A model generated the notes under the pieces. That model was not told the DNA's origin, made no database searches, and saw only the letters and a program-made list of their open reading frames with translations. The translations under genes were made by a program, and so were the position numbers. From assembly GCF_963970025.1 (NCBI RefSeq), contig NZ_OZ018776.1, forward strand, positions 1,302,001 to 1,366,000: a stretch of 64,000 nt of DNA, in the 5' to 3' direction. Shown here piece after piece: positions 17,828 to 26,711 of the stretch (the stretch's first letter is position 1; every line of letters starts with the position of its first letter). The DNA is from Rickettsia helvetica. Lineage in GTDB: Bacteria > Pseudomonadota > Alphaproteobacteria > Rickettsiales > Rickettsiaceae.

Positions 17828-19237
17828 ATGCTTAAAATACCTATAGATAATATTATTGTATTCATATATCTAATATCTATTCTACTCATTGGTATATATT
17901 ACCGAGCTAAACATAGTAGTTTTAAGAACTATGCAAATGTCGAAAGTAAAGCGAAAAATAGTAAGCTGTTATTAATAGCTACGATATTTGCAAGCTCTGT
18001 CGGAGGTGCTACCACTTTCGGCATTATGGAAAAGGCTTTTTTAGGGCATGAATATTATGCTTATGCTCTTATACTTACAATACCTATAGATATATTAATT
18101 GCGATCTATATAGTGCCTTTAATTGCCAAACATTACGGAGCTGAAAGTATCGGCGACATCATGAGTACATATTATGGTAATATCGGTCGTGTTATCGGCG
18201 GTGTTAGCTCAGTCATTGTTTCAGTGGGATTTTTGGCTGCACAAATAAGCGTCAGTGGCTATATTTTCCAATATATCTTAGAAATAAATTATGTAAATGG
18301 GGTAATTTTAAGTTATAGTATAGTACTTATATATACTACAATAGGCGGTTTACAATCTATTGTTTTTACTAATTTACTACAATTTGTGGCGATGATAATC
18401 GCTATACCGACCATAACTTTTATCAGTTTAAATAAAATCGGTTTTGTAGATTTTATTAATAACCTACCTACGGAAAATGCAAATTTTGATCAGAGCAACC
18501 TACTTTCTTATACGATTACAGCAGCTTTAAGCTTTAGCGTCATGAATCTATATCCTACATTTATCCAAAGAGCTTTAATTAATAAAAATCCTACGCAAAT
18601 AACTAAAGCAATATATGCAAAATCCGCTATATATTTTTTCTTCTTGATTTGCATTACTCTAAACGGTTTAATTGCTTATAAGCTTTATCCAAACCAACCA
18701 TCAAATTTAGTATTACCTTATTTAATCAACCAAATCATCCCGACTTTAATTCAAGGGATAGTAATGAGCGGCCTCTTAGCTGCCGTTATGTCTACTGCTG
18801 ATTCTGATTTAAATGTTACTTCTATAGCTATTGTTAAAGATATAATCAATCCTATTTTTAAGGTTAAAAATCAGCAAAAATTATTATTAATTGCCCGAAT
18901 TATTAACGTTATAATAGGAAGTTTTGCGATAATTGTAGCCTTAAAATTTAGTAATGTAATTGATTTAGTAGTGTTCTTTACCGGTTTTTGGGGACCGGTA
19001 ATATTAGTACCGTTAATAACAACGCTTTTCGGTATCAAAGTAGATCAAAGAATAATGGTCTTATCATCACTCGGCGGAGCAGCTACTTTCTTAATATGGG
19101 AATATTATTCTTTATACCTAAAATATTTCAACCTGAAAGGAGTTTTGATAGGAACAATAACTAGTCTGATAATATTTATTTTAGGACGAATTGTCATTGC
19201 AAGCGACTGCAAGGAGCGTGGCAATCTAGAAAAATAA
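17828..19237 (+). CDS. Sodium:solute symporter (SSS/PutP family)
   Basis: Inner-membrane Na+-coupled symporter with about 12-13 predicted helices over 469 aa. The SSF signature region is clear: GLLAAVMSTADSDLNVTSIA near residue 315, with the Ser/Thr cluster that helps form the Na2 site in this family. The N-terminal ASSVGGATTFGIMEKAF also fits the family. Substrate (proline, pantothenate, sugar or other) cannot be read from the sequence. The last 15 residues (IVIASDCKERGNLEK) are encoded by a palindromic repeat that begins at 19191, so the native C-terminus was replaced or extended. Confidence 0.88.
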   Translation: MLKIPIDNIIVFIYLISILLIGIYYRAKHSSFKNYANVESKAKNSKLLLIATIFASSVGGATTFGIMEKAFLGHEYYAYALILTIPIDILIAIYIVPLIAKHYGAESIGDIMSTYYGNIGRVIGGVSSVIVSVGFLAAQISVSGYIFQYILEINYVNGVILSYSIVLIYTTIGGLQSIVFTNLLQFVAMIIAIPTITFISLNKIGFVDFINNLPTENANFDQSNLLSYTITAALSFSVMNLYPTFIQRALINKNPTQITKAIYAKSAIYFFFLICITLNGLIAYKLYPNQPSNLVLPYLINQIIPTLIQGIVMSGLLAAVMSTADSDLNVTSIAIVKDIINPIFKVKNQQKLLLIARIINVIIGSFAIIVALKFSNVIDLVVFFTGFWGPVILVPLITTLFGIKVDQRIMVLSSLGGAATFLIWEYYSLYLKYFNLKGVLIGTITSLIIFILGRIVIASDCKERGNLEK

Positions 19238-19312
19238 TAAAAAATTCTGATTTATAGAATTTTTTACTGGACTGCATCGTTAATTACTTCGTAATTTTCC
19301 ATAGCTCAGACG
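19191..19312. repeat. Palindromic element overlapping the symporter 3' end
   Basis: Starts TTGTCATTGCAAGCGACTGC, has the centre AAAAATTCTGATTTATAGAA, and ends in a damaged right arm (TACTTCGTAATTTTCC). Its first 47 bp are translated as the end of the symporter. Confidence 0.85.
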
Positions 19313-19344
19313 AAAAAAAAATCGATTCATGCAACAAATACCTA

Positions 19345-19564
19345 TCATTGTGGGAAAGTTTCTAAATTAATGTTATATCTTGTTCCCTTAAGTTCTCTAG
19401 TTCTATTAAATGCTTGAATTTCTATTAATTCTTGAAGATCTCTTGTGGTGGTAGCTTTAGAAGTTTTAGTAATATTTACATAATTTTTAGCACTTAAATA
19501 AATTTTTCTCTAAATCTAATATATGTAAGTTAGGCCAATCCTTATGCTGCCAATTCCATATCAT
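19345..19564 (-). pseudogene. Fic-family protein remnant (internal deletion)
   Basis: Two ends of a Fic (AMP-transferase/antitoxin-linked) protein remain with the catalytic middle gone. From ATG at 19564 the sequence MIWNWQHKDWPNLHILDLEK matches the N-terminal DUF4172-type start of many Fic proteins. After a frameshift near 19505 it continues IYLSAKNYVNITKTSKATTT and RDLQELIEIQAFNRTRELKG, the C-terminal winged-helix segment of the same family. The HPFxxGNGR catalytic loop is absent. The assignment is from memory of the family pattern. Confidence 0.65.
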
Positions 19565-19673
19565 GAGTTATAACATTAGTTTTTTCTATATGCAACTGAT
19601 ATTTAAAACAGTTATTGCTATTACGTACATAATATAGTACACTTAAGCATATAACTTTTTTAGAGATAATATT

Positions 19674-19850
19674 GTGGCTATTTACACAAAGGGAAACCGT
19701 AGTGATACAATGGTTATCTCAAAAGAAGAATATGAAGGATTGCAAGAGACTTTATATTTATACTCTATTCCAGGCTTAGTAGAAAGAATTCTTGAAGCTA
19801 GTAAAGAACCGTTAGAAGAATGTATTAGCCATGAATTTTGGAAATCATGA
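19674..19850 (+). pseudogene. Phd/YefM-type antitoxin remnant with lost toxin
   Basis: A 58-codon frame from GTG at 19674 reads VAIYTKGNRSDTMVISKEEY, then EGLQETLYLYSIPGLVERIL, ending in ECISHEFWKS. The segment VISKEEYEGLQET-YL is the central signature of Phd/YefM antitoxins, but the N-terminal DNA-binding part is missing. Immediately overlapping the stop (ATGA) a second frame opens with MKLKLLDSCF and stops where a palindromic element begins, which is where a YoeB/Txe toxin should lie. The pair looks truncated at both ends. Confidence 0.6.
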
Positions 19851-19867
19851 AACTTAAATTACTAGAT

Positions 19868-20095
19868 TCCTGCTTTTAGCGTTGTTGTATAACTTCTATA
19901 TCATTCCCGCACGGCGTTGTTGCGTGGATCGAAAAACGCATTTGGTGTCATACCGTGGCTTGACCACAATATCCATAAAAGTAACTTAAAATACTAAAAT
20001 TTTAGTATTTTAAACTGGATCCTGCGATCAAGTCGCGGGATGACAGGGATAGAATCGATCCACACAACAATGCCACTTTTAGCTAAGAATGACAT
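19868..20095. repeat. Composite palindromic element downstream of uvrC
   Basis: Outer ends TTCCTGCTTTTAGCGTTGTT and TTTTAGCTAAGAATGACA flank an inner copy with GTCATACCGTGGCTTGACCA and GATCAAGTCGCGGGATGACA. The centre is the inverted pair AAAATACTAAAATTTTAGTATTTT (split here only for description). It truncated the toxin partner of the antitoxin remnant. Confidence 0.82.
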
Positions 20096-20108
20096 CAGTT
20101 ATTATCTA

Positions 20109-22040
20109 CTAACCCTTATGCAACGTTCTAAAAATCATCTCGGCAAGTGACTTACTAATGCCGTTTACTTTAGCAAGCTCATCTATGGTTGCATCGCATA
20201 CTGCTTTATATGAACCGAAATAATGCAGCAATGCTTTTTTACGAGTTTCACCTATGCCCTCTATATCGTCAAGGCTTGATATTTTTATAGCACGTGATCT
20301 ACCTAGTCTATGATTCTTTATGGCAAAATTATGAGCTTCATCTCGTAAGATTTGTAAATATTTCATAATCGGCAAATTTTTATCCAAAGTAAATACTTCC
20401 TTACCTGTCATATGGAATTGTTCAAGACCGGCATTTCTATCTACTCCTTTCGACATACAAACAAAAGGAATATTCATTTCAAATTTATCCATTACCTCTT
20501 TAACAATGCCTAAATGCCCTCTACCACCGTCTATAATCATTAAGTTTGGCAATTTATGCGGCTCATTCTTAAGTCTAGTTAATCTTCGTGTTAAAACTTG
20601 CCGGAGCATTTCATAATCGTCACCTTTTATGTCATCTCCGCGGTTCTTTATGTCATCTCCGCGAAAAAAGCGGGGATCCAGATTGTTTGTTAATGTACTG
20701 GATCCCGTGGTCAAGCCATGGGATGACAATGTAGAAGCAGGGGATGACAATGAGAAAACCCGATATTCCTTTTTATCAAAACCGGCTTTACCGGCAACTA
20801 TCATAACGCCAACCACAAACTTACCTTGAATATGGCTATTATCATAAATCTCAATTCTTTCAGGAATTTCAGAAAGATCAAATAACTCTTTGATTTCAAG
20901 CATAATCTCTTGATTTTTTGCAAATTTCTTCAAATATTGCTCTAGAGAGAATAAAGCATTTGTCTCGGCATTTTGCACTAATTTAGCCTTACCGCCTTTA
21001 TTAGGTACTGTAATATTAAGCTGAAGTATATTGTTGATTTTCTTAATCACTTCTATGACATTCTCTTTATCATTAATTTCATGATTAATAATAATTTCTG
21101 CAGGCACTTGTTGTTTTTGATAAAATTGTAATAAAAAATATTCTAATACTTCTTCTTTGGTACTATTTTCGGTAGAAGTAGGAAAATAAGGAATATTACC
21201 GCATGCTTGCCCTGCCCTATATAAAAACACTTCTACGCAATAATGTCCGTTCTTTTCTACAATAGCGATTATATCTGCATCTTTAACAATATCTGAAACC
21301 CCAGCTTTAAGCTGCACATAACTAAGTGCTTTAATGCGATCTCTAATTTCTGCCGCCTCTTCAAAACGCATCTGACTACTTAGCTCTTCCATCTTTTTAG
21401 ATAGGTTCTCTTGGAGTTCTTTAGTACGACCTTGTAAGAAATCTTTAACCTGAGTTACTAAATCTCTATAGTCTTCCTTGTTTATTTTACCGATGCAAGG
21501 AGCATAACAACGTTTTATTTCATATTGTAAGCAAGGGCGAGTACGTGAATTAAAGTAATTATCCGTGCAGGAACGTAATTTAAAAATTTTTTGTAGTTCG
21601 GTCAAAGTAGTATTCACTTCCGCACTTGAGGCAAAAGGACCAAAAAATTTTCCGTCATTTAGAGTTTTACCTCGATATTTTAGTAATTGCGGGAAATCAT
21701 GATCTAAACGTAACTTGATGAAAGGAAAAGACTTGTCGTCCTTAAGAAGAATATTAAATTTCGGCTGACATTTCTTGATTAGCTGTGCTTCTAAAAGTAG
21801 TGCTTCAACTTCGGAATTAGTGATGCTATACTCTAAAAAACAAGTATTTGCAATCATCCGAAGCGTCTTATTATCTAAATCGCTTTTAATGTAATTAGTA
21901 AGGCGTTTCTTTAAATTTTTCGCTTTACCGACATAGATAACTTGCTTGTTAACGTCAAACATCCGATAAACCCCTGAACGTTCAGGAGCATCTATAAGTT
22001 TAGATTTAATTAAATCACTTCCGGTAATTTCTGGGGTCAT
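20109..22040 (-). CDS. uvrC: UvrABC excinuclease subunit C with an in-frame repeat insert
   Basis: Makes both incisions in nucleotide excision repair. The N-terminal GIY-YIG nuclease domain has SGVYRMFDVNKQVIYVGKAK. A Cys-rich RPCLQYEIKRCYAPCIG follows, then the UVR motif (MRFEEAAEIRDRIKAL) near residue 230, the RNase-H-like endonuclease with IDGGRGHLG, and a C-terminal helix-hairpin-helix (IEGIGETRKKALLHYFGSYK). The 643 aa exceed the usual length of about 600. The excess comes from a palindromic element read in frame near residues 430-472 (SSHGLTTGSSTLTNNLDPRF and a repeated GDDIK). The insert lies in a loop ahead of the catalytic block, so activity is likely kept. Confidence 0.95.
   Translation of the reverse strand: MTPEITGSDLIKSKLIDAPERSGVYRMFDVNKQVIYVGKAKNLKKRLTNYIKSDLDNKTLRMIANTCFLEYSITNSEVEALLLEAQLIKKCQPKFNILLKDDKSFPFIKLRLDHDFPQLLKYRGKTLNDGKFFGPFASSAEVNTTLTELQKIFKLRSCTDNYFNSRTRPCLQYEIKRCYAPCIGKINKEDYRDLVTQVKDFLQGRTKELQENLSKKMEELSSQMRFEEAAEIRDRIKALSYVQLKAGVSDIVKDADIIAIVEKNGHYCVEVFLYRAGQACGNIPYFPTSTENSTKEEVLEYFLLQFYQKQQVPAEIIINHEINDKENVIEVIKKINNILQLNITVPNKGGKAKLVQNAETNALFSLEQYLKKFAKNQEIMLEIKELFDLSEIPERIEIYDNSHIQGKFVVGVMIVAGKAGFDKKEYRVFSLSSPASTLSSHGLTTGSSTLTNNLDPRFFRGDDIKNRGDDIKGDDYEMLRQVLTRRLTRLKNEPHKLPNLMIIDGGRGHLGIVKEVMDKFEMNIPFVCMSKGVDRNAGLEQFHMTGKEVFTLDKNLPIMKYLQILRDEAHNFAIKNHRLGRSRAIKISSLDDIEGIGETRKKALLHYFGSYKAVCDATIDELAKVNGISKSLAEMIFRTLHKG
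20627..20752. repeat. Palindromic element inside uvrC
   Basis: Contains TTATGTCATCTCCGCGGTTC, a second TTATGTCATCTCCGCGAAAA, CGGGGATCCAG, and GGTCAAGCCATGGGATGACA. It is read in frame in uvrC without a stop. The left half appears partly duplicated. Confidence 0.88.
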
Positions 22041-22052
22041 ATTTTATTTGTT

Positions 22053-22145
22053 CGTCATTGCGAGGAAAAACTGTAAGTTTTGACAAAGCAATCTTGTGCC
22101 AAAGTCCTGAGATTGCCATGCTCCTTTTAGTCGCTCGCAATGATG
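22053..22145. repeat. Palindromic element upstream of uvrC
   Basis: Ends CGTCATTGCGAGGAAAAACT and TTTAGTCGCTCGCAATGATG, with internal AAGCAATCTTGTGCC and CCTGAGATTGCCATGC. Confidence 0.85.
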
Positions 22146-22151
22146 TTTTTC

Positions 22152-22682
22152 CTAATTCCCCGCTGTATTATACGGATTGTCATTTGCTACTTTAACATCC
22201 ACTATTTTTCGTGTATTGTCATCAAAGAAAAAGGTTATTTTAAACTCATCTCCTACATTTAAATCTACTTTTGGGTCATAAAGCATAATATGCATGCCAC
22301 CGGGCTTAAAATCAACGTTAATATTACCGGCAATTGAAAATGGATAATCCACTTTTACCATTTTACTAATCCCTTGATCATTAATTGTTTGATGAATTTC
22401 TATTCCACTTATCTTATCTGAAGATATATTCACTAAATTATAACTCTTACTTCTACTATTTATTAATGTAAAATACATAGCAGAATTGCTAACTTTACCT
22501 TGTACATTTGTTGTAGGTCTTGCCCAAGGCTGTGCAAAGTTAACTGCTGCCTCTGCAGGTAATAGATCATCGGGCTGATCAGAAGAAGAATTTGTAGAAT
22601 TAGGATTTTGAGCTGTTTGGTTATCAGCATAGCTTACTGCACAAATTAAAGTTATAAAACCAATTAATAATGTTTTTAGCAT
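22152..22682 (-). CDS. PCu(A)C-type periplasmic copper chaperone
   Basis: Periplasmic copper-binding protein that delivers Cu(I), mainly for cytochrome c oxidase assembly. A signal peptide (MLKTLLIGFITLICAVSYA) starts the 176 aa. The metal-site pattern of the family is visible: His in GIEIHQTIND, Met in GISKMVKVDYPF, and the H-x-M pair in FKPGGMHIMLYD. FAQPWARPTTNVQGKVSNSA is the typical start of the domain. It is consistent with the SCO-type copper protein encoded at 47237. It stands alone, between uvrC and the alkD pseudogene. Confidence 0.88.
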   Translation of the reverse strand: MLKTLLIGFITLICAVSYADNQTAQNPNSTNSSSDQPDDLLPAEAAVNFAQPWARPTTNVQGKVSNSAMYFTLINSRSKSYNLVNISSDKISGIEIHQTINDQGISKMVKVDYPFSIAGNINVDFKPGGMHIMLYDPKVDLNVGDEFKITFFFDDNTRKIVDVKVANDNPYNTAGN

Positions 22683-22736
22683 AATAATACCCTTGATAAA
22701 TTAAAATACAAATATTAGCATAGATTAGATATAAAT

Positions 22737-23413
22737 CTAGTTTTTTAAAAGATATTTTTTGTACATTGCTTGCGGAAATTTCTCTATTGCATAACGAACT
22801 GCGGTTCTTGGCATTTGTAAAGTATAGCGATCTAAAAAATCTATTAACTGTTTTTCATCTTTTTTTCCTGCTTCACGTAGCATCCAACCTACTGCTTTAT
22901 GCATTAAATCATGTTTATCGTTTAAGAGTGGTTTTGCTATTTCAAAAGTGATAAAATACCAAGTAGCAACTATAGCTATTTGTCTTTCCCAAAGAATTTC
23001 CGATTTTGTTAATGTAAAAAGATAATCCTCTTCTTTATCCCATAAATAAGCTCCGATTATATGATGAGCTGACGCATCCACTAAATTCCAATTATTTACG
23101 TATTTTATATTGTTTAAATAAAAATTATAAAAAACTCTTTATCTTGTGCTTTCTGATATTGCATAATCAAAATAACTAACGCTAAAAACCTTTCTTCATT
23201 AAATTCTGAAGTAATAAGTCGGCTTAAATCCCCCACATCTAAATTATAATAACTTTTAGCTACCTTACGTAAAGTCGGCACGGTAACTCCAATAAACCGG
23301 TCATGCTCTCCATACTCTCCTTCCCTAGTTTTAAAGAATAGCGTTCTACGTTCTACAGGAATAGTAGCCTTCTCAAGTAAAATATTTCTAATTTGTTGTA
23401 AATTTTCTCTCAT
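22737..23413 (-). pseudogene. alkD: AlkD-family DNA alkylation repair gene, one frameshift
   Basis: AlkD is a HEAT-repeat glycosylase that removes N3- and N7-alkylpurines. From ATG at 23413 the frame reads MRENLQQIRNILLEKATIPV and GVTVPTLRKVAKSYYNLDVG up to QDKEFFIIFI and stops at 23114. Adding one T to the TTTTTT run near 23128-23133 restores FFYNFYLNNIKYVNNWNLVD, the highly conserved VNNWDLVD-type core, and the frame then continues intact through ASAHHIIGAYLWDKEEDYLF to the end. A single-base slip is therefore the only lesion. Its start overlaps the 3' end of ada by 26 bp, so the genes form an alkylation-repair operon. Confidence 0.85.
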
Positions 23414-24443
23414 GATCTATAAGCCATTTGTTACGATGTAATCCCCCGCCATATCCCCCAAGTTCACCATTGCTATTAATAATACGATGACAAGGAATAA
23501 TTATTGCTAACTGATTCATACCGTTAGCATTTGCAATAGCTCTATAAGAAGTAGGTTTGCCTAAAGCTTTAACCTGATTTAAATAACTTCGTGTTTCACC
23601 GTAAGGTATATTAATTAATTCCTGCCAAGCCATTTTTTGAAATGGGCTTCCTAAAAGATGTATAGGCGTATTAAATTTTTGTAAAGTACCGTTAAAGTAT
23701 AATTTAAGCTCCTCTTCAATCATTAAAATCGGTTCAGTACTTCCAGGAATAATAGCAGATTCCATCTTAATCCTTAGCCTTTCAATTTCCCGCTCTAGAC
23801 CTTTTCTATCAATAAATTCTAATAAGTAAAGTAATTTTTCATCGCTAATTACAATCATAGCATCAAGAGGCGTATCTAACCAAGCTGCTTTTAAAATATT
23901 TAAATGCCGATTAAATTTTGTTGGCGATCCTCCCATTATTTTAGAAAAAGCATCTCGAAAACCGCTACTTGACTCATAATCCATATCAATTTGTGTATTA
24001 ATTACCGATTCACCCATGCGAATTTGCTTCATCGAAATACCCATACACCTTGCTCTTACATATTCTACAAACGTCATACCGAAACGTTTTTTTAATTGAC
24101 GACGTGCTGTAGAAGCATCTACTGATAGCTCATCAAAATCACTATCTTTCCATCGTTTAGCAGAATTAAGCTCAATAGCATTAACAAGAGTACGAACTAA
24201 ATCCGAAACTTCGCAAGGATGAGAAAGAGGCTTGCAACGCTGACAAGGTCTATATGAAGCATGCAAAGCTTCCTTAGCAGTTTTATAAAATTCACAATTT
24301 TCAAATTTAGGTTTCCGTGCAGGACAAGTCGGTCTACAAAATACTCCTATTGTTTTAACCGCTACAAAAAAGATATTTTCATATCTGTCATCTTTATTAA
24401 TTAATGCCTGATAATATTCTTGTCTTTGATGCTCATTAAACAT
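23388..24443 (-). CDS. ada: Ada: bifunctional methyl-transferase and activator
   Basis: Repairs methyl phosphotriesters and O6-methylguanine and, once methylated, activates the adaptive response. The N-terminal zinc-binding domain (FFVAVKTIGVFCRPTCPARK then YRPCQRCKP) has the four cysteines, including the methyl-accepting one in FCRPTCPAR. An AraC-type helix-turn-helix follows (LSVDASTARRQLKKRFGMTF). The C-terminal methyltransferase domain has the active-site IIPCHRII. The length of 351 aa is standard. It overlaps the downstream alkD pseudogene and lies about 90 bp after a duplicate of its C-terminal domain. Confidence 0.95.
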   Translation of the reverse strand: MFNEHQRQEYYQALINKDDRYENIFFVAVKTIGVFCRPTCPARKPKFENCEFYKTAKEALHASYRPCQRCKPLSHPCEVSDLVRTLVNAIELNSAKRWKDSDFDELSVDASTARRQLKKRFGMTFVEYVRARCMGISMKQIRMGESVINTQIDMDYESSSGFRDAFSKIMGGSPTKFNRHLNILKAAWLDTPLDAMIVISDEKLLYLLEFIDRKGLEREIERLRIKMESAIIPGSTEPILMIEEELKLYFNGTLQKFNTPIHLLGSPFQKMAWQELINIPYGETRSYLNQVKALGKPTSYRAIANANGMNQLAIIIPCHRIINSNGELGGYGGGLHRNKWLIDHERKFTTN

Positions 24444-24532
24444 ATTAATTTATCCTATAATATAAATTTATAATTATATTATAGGAACTTTTTAAAACCC
24501 CTGTAACCGAAATTCAGGCATTGGTTTTTTAT

Positions 24533-25039
24533 TTAATAATTCTGTCTCTCATGATCAATAAGCCATTTTTTACGATCTAGCCCTGAACCGTAACCGCCAA
24601 GCTCACCGTTATTATTGATGATGCGGTGACACGGAATAATTATAGCAAATTTATTTGCTCCGTTAGCATTTGCAACAGCTCTATAAGATCTTTCCATACC
24701 TATTAATTTAGCTTGAGTAAAGTAACTTCTTGTTTCACCGTAAGGTACATTCATTAGCTCTTGCCATACTAATTTTTGAAATGGGCTTCCTAAAAGATGT
24801 ATAGGCGTATTAAATTTTTGCAAAGTACCGCTAAAGTAAGATTTAAGCTCCTCTTCAATTGATAGAATCGGTCTAGTGCGATCTTCAGTAATAGCCGATT
24901 TTGTGTTAATCTTAAGTCTTTTCATTTTATGCTCTAATCCTTTACTGTCAGCAAAATCGAGCAAATAAAGCCTCTCTTCATCACTAATTGCCAGCATAGA
25001 ACCAAGAGGCGTATCAAGCCAAGCGGATTTTAAACTCAT
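24533..25039 (-). CDS. ogt: Second methylated-DNA-protein-cysteine methyltransferase
   Basis: Stand-alone O6-alkylguanine repair protein of 168 aa with the reactive cysteine in FAIIIPCHRIINNN. It is strikingly similar to the C-terminal half of the adjacent Ada: both share SAWLDTPL-type starts, EEELK-YF-GTLQKFNTPIHL, and NVPYGETRSY. DNA stretches are also nearly identical (for example the plus-strand GAAATGGGCTTCCTAAAAGA). This points to a tandem duplication of the ada 3' half in this lineage. It is first in the ogt-ada-alkD array on the minus strand. Both cysteines are kept, so both copies may work. Confidence 0.92.
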   Translation of the reverse strand: MSLKSAWLDTPLGSMLAISDEERLYLLDFADSKGLEHKMKRLKINTKSAITEDRTRPILSIEEELKSYFSGTLQKFNTPIHLLGSPFQKLVWQELMNVPYGETRSYFTQAKLIGMERSYRAVANANGANKFAIIIPCHRIINNNGELGGYGSGLDRKKWLIDHERQNY

Positions 25040-25154
25040 TTTTTACCATAAATATAGTTTCTTAATATTATAGTATTTAATTACAATTCAGCTATTGATT
25101 TTTTTATTTAACAATCTTAATATTTCTTTAACCAACAATTTATAGGTTATAATT

Positions 25155-25755
25155 ATGAAAAAAGCACATGTTTTTAAATATTCTCAGGTAATTAAAACGG
25201 ATAGAATGGCAACTATAGCTCAAGTTAGCAAACACTCTTCTATAGATCCATAAAATGTTGGAACTATAGCTATAAATGAAGAAAAAGACGGTGGGGTAAT
25301 AGATCAGTATAAAACTGGTAAAATCACTACCGAAGAATTTCATACAGAAATGAATGAATTGAAAAAGCAGGCGGCACTCCTATTATAAATCTTGAAACAT
25401 TTGATAAATGCTGGAGTGCTATGTGCAAAGTAGAACATGAAAAGCTAACAGAGCTATATAATTACAACAAACACATAAATTTCATATCTATATTGTAGGC
25501 GGTACAAACGAATTACAGCATAATTATATTCAGCAAGAAATACAAAAAGCTCTGATTAAACCTAATATTTCTTATACACTTTCATATGAACTCGGTACAT
25601 TAGATAAGAAAAAATTAGAACATCATTATACAGAAAATGTTTTAAAAGCACAAAATTATGAGCCGATATGGCACACTGATAATCAACATGAATATGAACA
25701 AAACGCTTTAGAAATATTAGGAAAATATTACGATAATTCGTCTATAGGCGAATAA
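25155..25755 (+). pseudogene. Multiply broken unknown gene
   Basis: Coding-like sequence with several lesions. From ATG at 25155 it reads MKKAHVFKYSQVIKTDRMAT, an in-frame TAA at about 25251, then NVGTIAINEEKDGGVIDQYK and TGKITTEEFHTEMNELKKQ. Frameshifts near 25372 and 25460 follow. The rest reads GGTPIINLETFDKCWSAMCK, FHIYIVGGTNELQHNYIQQE and KPNISYTLSYELGTLDKKKL to a stop at 25755. The layout recalls a HAD-type hydrolase cap (KIT-EEF, CWSAM), but I cannot see the catalytic aspartates and do not claim the family. Confidence 0.55.
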
Positions 25756-25784
25756 TTATTAAAATTTTTGGATTTTATACTAAC

Positions 25785-25851
25785 GTATAGTTGTGGTGGA
25801 GGCTAGTGTATGATTTGCTATCCGCCCTATCTAAACGACTATACTTTTTTT
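25785..25851 (+). terminator. Hairpin followed by a T run
   Basis: GTATAGTTG (25785-25793) pairs with CGACTATAC (25836-25844) with one G-U pair, and seven T follow directly. The 42-nt loop contains a weaker inner pairing of GTGGAGGCTAG with CTATCCGCCC. It fits an intrinsic terminator for the decayed gene upstream, or the 3' end of a small RNA. Confidence 0.45.
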
Positions 25852-25940
25852 ATGCAGCAAGATTCACAAGCAGCATAAAAATTTAAAGGGTGGGGACAAG
25901 TTATCCCAGCTTTTCATTATATTATGGCACTATAACTTAA

Positions 25941-26351
25941 TTAAGTTATTACTTTATTATTTACTATTCTATAAAATTTTGCGGCACTTATCATTTTAAC
26001 AAAATTATTTATATTATCTTTACCTAAAAAAGATTCTTTTAAAAATAAAGCTAATTTCTCTGCTAAAATATTATTATATGAGATTTTTTCTTATATAAAT
26101 TTTTTTACCTCTTCATGGGAATTGGTCAATGTATGATTAATAGCGTCATTGGACATTTTGTTAATAAGCAATTTACAAACTTTTTCTAAGCCTTTATCAA
26201 CAGCCCAAGTTAAAGCTGTATTATCAATATAAACTTTGCTTAACTCTAGCATATCCATTTTAGCAATTAATTTCTGTGCTTCAGCTTCATTTTTTACGTA
26301 TATTGCTTTTATTAACTCTTCATTTGAGGGTTGCAACCATTTTTTAAACAT
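25941..26351 (-). pseudogene. Ankyrin-like protein gene with an in-frame stop
   Basis: Starts MFKKWLQPSNEELIKAIYVK at 26351. It has ankyrin-like repeats (NEAEAQKLIAKMDMLELSKV, TALTWAVDKGLEKVCKLLIN) and meets TAA at 26091. The same frame then stays open for about 50 further codons with coding-like sequence (ISYNNILAEKLALFLKESFL, then NINNFVKMISAAKFYRIV) to a stop at 25941. So a single nonsense codon truncates an ankyrin protein of about 136 aa, or the short 86-aa form is what is made. The 252 bp between this gene and tRNA-Ala show nothing I can identify. Confidence 0.6.
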
Positions 26352-26604
26352 ACTAATATCTTTATTAAATTCTATAAATTTTAATATTTTGTTAAAAATG
26401 AGCTATAGACAGAATCATAATAAGTAGTTTTAAGAATGCAATAGAAATTTAATTAGAAGTATAAATAAATGAATTGAGATTGATTTAAAGAAGAATCACT
26501 AGAAAGATTCAACATTATCTAACTTTTTTTGGACAGCAAAAAGTCCTTAGTTTATAATGTGTTCGCTGTTTGAGATATTTATAAATTGGAATAGAAATAA
26601 AGAA

Positions 26605-26679
26605 TGGTGGAGATGAAGGGAATCGAACCCTTGACCCTCTGCGTGCAAAGCAGATGCTCTACCCCTGAGCTACATCCCC
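26605..26679 (-). tRNA. tRNA-Ala (TGC anticodon)
   Basis: Minus strand GGGGATGTAGCTCAG starts the acceptor stem and D arm. The anticodon loop is CTTTGCACG with TGC, the T arm is GGGTTCGATTCCC, and the acceptor closes with CATCTCC followed by an encoded ACCA end. All four arms fold in the standard way. Confidence 0.97.
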
Positions 26680-26711
26680 GATTGTGTAGAAGATATATTG
26701 TTTATAAGTAA

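Noticed and set aside
26525..26552. Terminator downstream of tRNA-Ala
   Set aside because: The short GGAC/GTCC hairpin has its T run on the wrong side for the tRNA strand.
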